DNA of 5,386 bases from CAWEHT01 sp963808455 (lineage in GTDB: Bacteria > Chloroflexota > Anaerolineae > CG2-30-64-16): assembly GCA_963808455.1 (NCBI GenBank), contig CAWEHT010000470.1, positions 1-5,386 on the forward strand. Reading direction: 5' to 3'. Both the position numbers and the translations under genes were made by a program. Under the pieces are notes generated by a model. It saw only the letters and a program-made list of their open reading frames with translations, did no database searches and had not been told where the DNA came from. Shown here piece after piece: positions 4,384 to 5,386 of the stretch; position 1 is the stretch's first letter, and each line of letters opens with the position of its first letter.

Positions 4384-5386
4384 TCAGCGAGATGGTAACC
4401 TGCGCACGCCGGCGGTGTAGGCCGTCAGGTCGTCGCTCAGGCGCGCCCGGTCGCCGCCGTAGCCGAGGCGCCGGGCCAGGAAGGCGAACTCCTCGCTGTC
4501 GACGGCGGGAACGGTCAGCTCTTTGGCATTGCCGCGCACCATGCGCATGGCCTCGATGAGGCGCCTGAGGAAGCCATGCGCGCGGCGCAGAAAATCCACT
4601 TCGTCAGGCGCCAACGCTCCGGCTTCGGCGAGCGCGCTCATGGCCGCGACGGTGCTGGTGGCGCGCACGCACGGTTCATGCCGCCCATAGCTCATCTGAA
4701 GCCTCTGGACGAAGTACTCGACGTTGACGAGGCCCCCCAGGCTGAACTTCGCGTTGAAGGTGCCCGGCGTGACCAGGTGGCGGATTTGGCGCTCGCGCAT
4801 GGCCCGCACGGCTGCTGCGCTCGGCTCCTGGCCAGCGTAGACGAACTCATCGCGGAGCGCCAATACCTGTCCGCCAAGCGCTGCCTCGCCGGCGATGGGG
4901 CGCAGCTTGATCAGCGCCTGCCGCTCGTACTCCCAGGCCGGCCCACCTTGCGCAAAGTAGCGCCGGAAAGAGGCCAGCGATACGGCCAGGCTGCCGGCGC
5001 TCCCGTAGGGGCGCAACTGCAGGTCGATGCCAAAGATGCCCTCGCGCTTGGCACGGATGGCCTGCACGACGGATTGCACCAACTTCTCGTAGTATTCGGC
5101 GGTGGTGATGCTGGCCGGGCCGGCCGTCAGGCCATTGCCGGCGTAGATAAACATCAGCTCGACGTCAGAGGCGAAACCCAGCTCCCGGCCGCCGCACCGC
5201 CCCAGGGCGCAGAGGCTGAGGCTGCTCGGGCGCCCATCCTCGAGGCGTGGCTCGCCGTACCGCCCTCTCAGCTCGCCGTCGCACAGCTTGCAGGCCGCCT
5301 CCAGCGCGATCTCGGCCACGTCGGTCAGCTCGGCGGCGAACTCGTCGAAGCCGGGCGTATGGCCGAGGATGTAGCGCATGTCGGAA
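4384..5386 (-). CDS. glnE: GlnE-type glutamine synthetase adenylyltransferase, C-terminal part, 5' end beyond the right edge
   Basis: GlnE attaches AMP to (and in bifunctional forms removes it from) the regulatory tyrosine of glutamine synthetase, in response to PII and glutamine. The visible part is a nucleotidyltransferase domain followed by the helical region shared with GlnD. Counting from the Met at 5379: LGRCGGRELGFASDVEL (59-75) is the nucleotidyltransferase signature, with Asp72 and Glu74 as the metal-binding pair; GIDLQLRPYGSAG (117-129) supplies the third acidic residue region (Asp119); YERQALIKLRPIAG (151-164) and KFSLGGLVNVEYFVQRLQ (211-228) are typical of the helical region. The second metal ligand is Glu where most GlnE domains have Asp (D-x-D). 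That Met is probably internal, since the frame stays open to the edge and family proteins reach about 950 residues. By position this would be the C-terminal adenylylating half. It precedes glnA on the same strand, separated by 193 bases. Confidence 0.85.
   Translation of the reverse strand, partial: SDMRYILGHTPGFDEFAAELTDVAEIALEAACKLCDGELRGRYGEPRLEDGRPSSLSLCALGRCGGRELGFASDVELMFIYAGNGLTAGPASITTAEYYEKLVQSVVQAIRAKREGIFGIDLQLRPYGSAGSLAVSLASFRRYFAQGGPAWEYERQALIKLRPIAGEAALGGQVLALRDEFVYAGQEPSAAAVRAMRERQIRHLVTPGTFNAKFSLGGLVNVEYFVQRLQMSYGRHEPCVRATSTVAAMSALAEAGALAPDEVDFLRRAHGFLRRLIEAMRMVRGNAKELTVPAVDSEEFAFLARRLGYGGDRARLSDDLTAYTAGVRRLPSR

Noticed and set aside
1..5386. Window length equals that of phage phiX174
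   Set aside because: The content is bacterial housekeeping genes with no resemblance to phiX174 genes; the length is a coincidence.

Overview
The window reads as two unlike pieces of bacterial DNA joined near position 600-650. No complete novel system is visible. The main points of interest are the join, a frameshifted nrdR, a SixA lacking its second catalytic histidine, and the control region in front of glnA.

Left piece (1 to about 598): a divergent pair, nrdR on the minus strand and efp on the plus strand, separated by about 200 bases of AT-rich DNA that holds promoter-like and operator-like sequences. Neither start codon has a clear Shine-Dalgarno sequence. Both proteins look like Verrucomicrobiota/PVC homologues to me; this is judged from remembered family resemblance, not a search. 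nrdR runs off the left edge and carries a one-base frameshift. efp is cut after about 55 codons.

Right piece (about 650 to 5386): GC-rich DNA with four genes all on the minus strand, in transcription order glnE (5' part missing at the right edge), glnA, sixA and a secreted Ala/Thr/Pro-rich repeat protein that loses its 3' end at the join. The three visible starts here have good purine-rich ribosome binding sites. The secreted two-module protein and the SixA type suggest Chloroflexota, tentatively.

How the genes work together: glnA encodes a type I glutamine synthetase that retains the tyrosine used for adenylylation (Tyr399). The gene directly upstream encodes the C-terminal part of a GlnE-type adenylyltransferase, the enzyme that modifies that tyrosine in known systems. 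The 193-base gap between them holds a good sigma70-type promoter, a 14-base palindrome abutting its -35 box, and a small intrinsic-terminator-like hairpin inside the glnA leader. A very stable hairpin follows glnA. sixA and the secreted protein gene each have their own promoter candidate and no evident link to nitrogen metabolism.

The break that truncates efp and the secreted protein gene tail to tail at the same place is best explained by a chimeric assembly, or less likely by a real recombination. Gene order across it should not be trusted.
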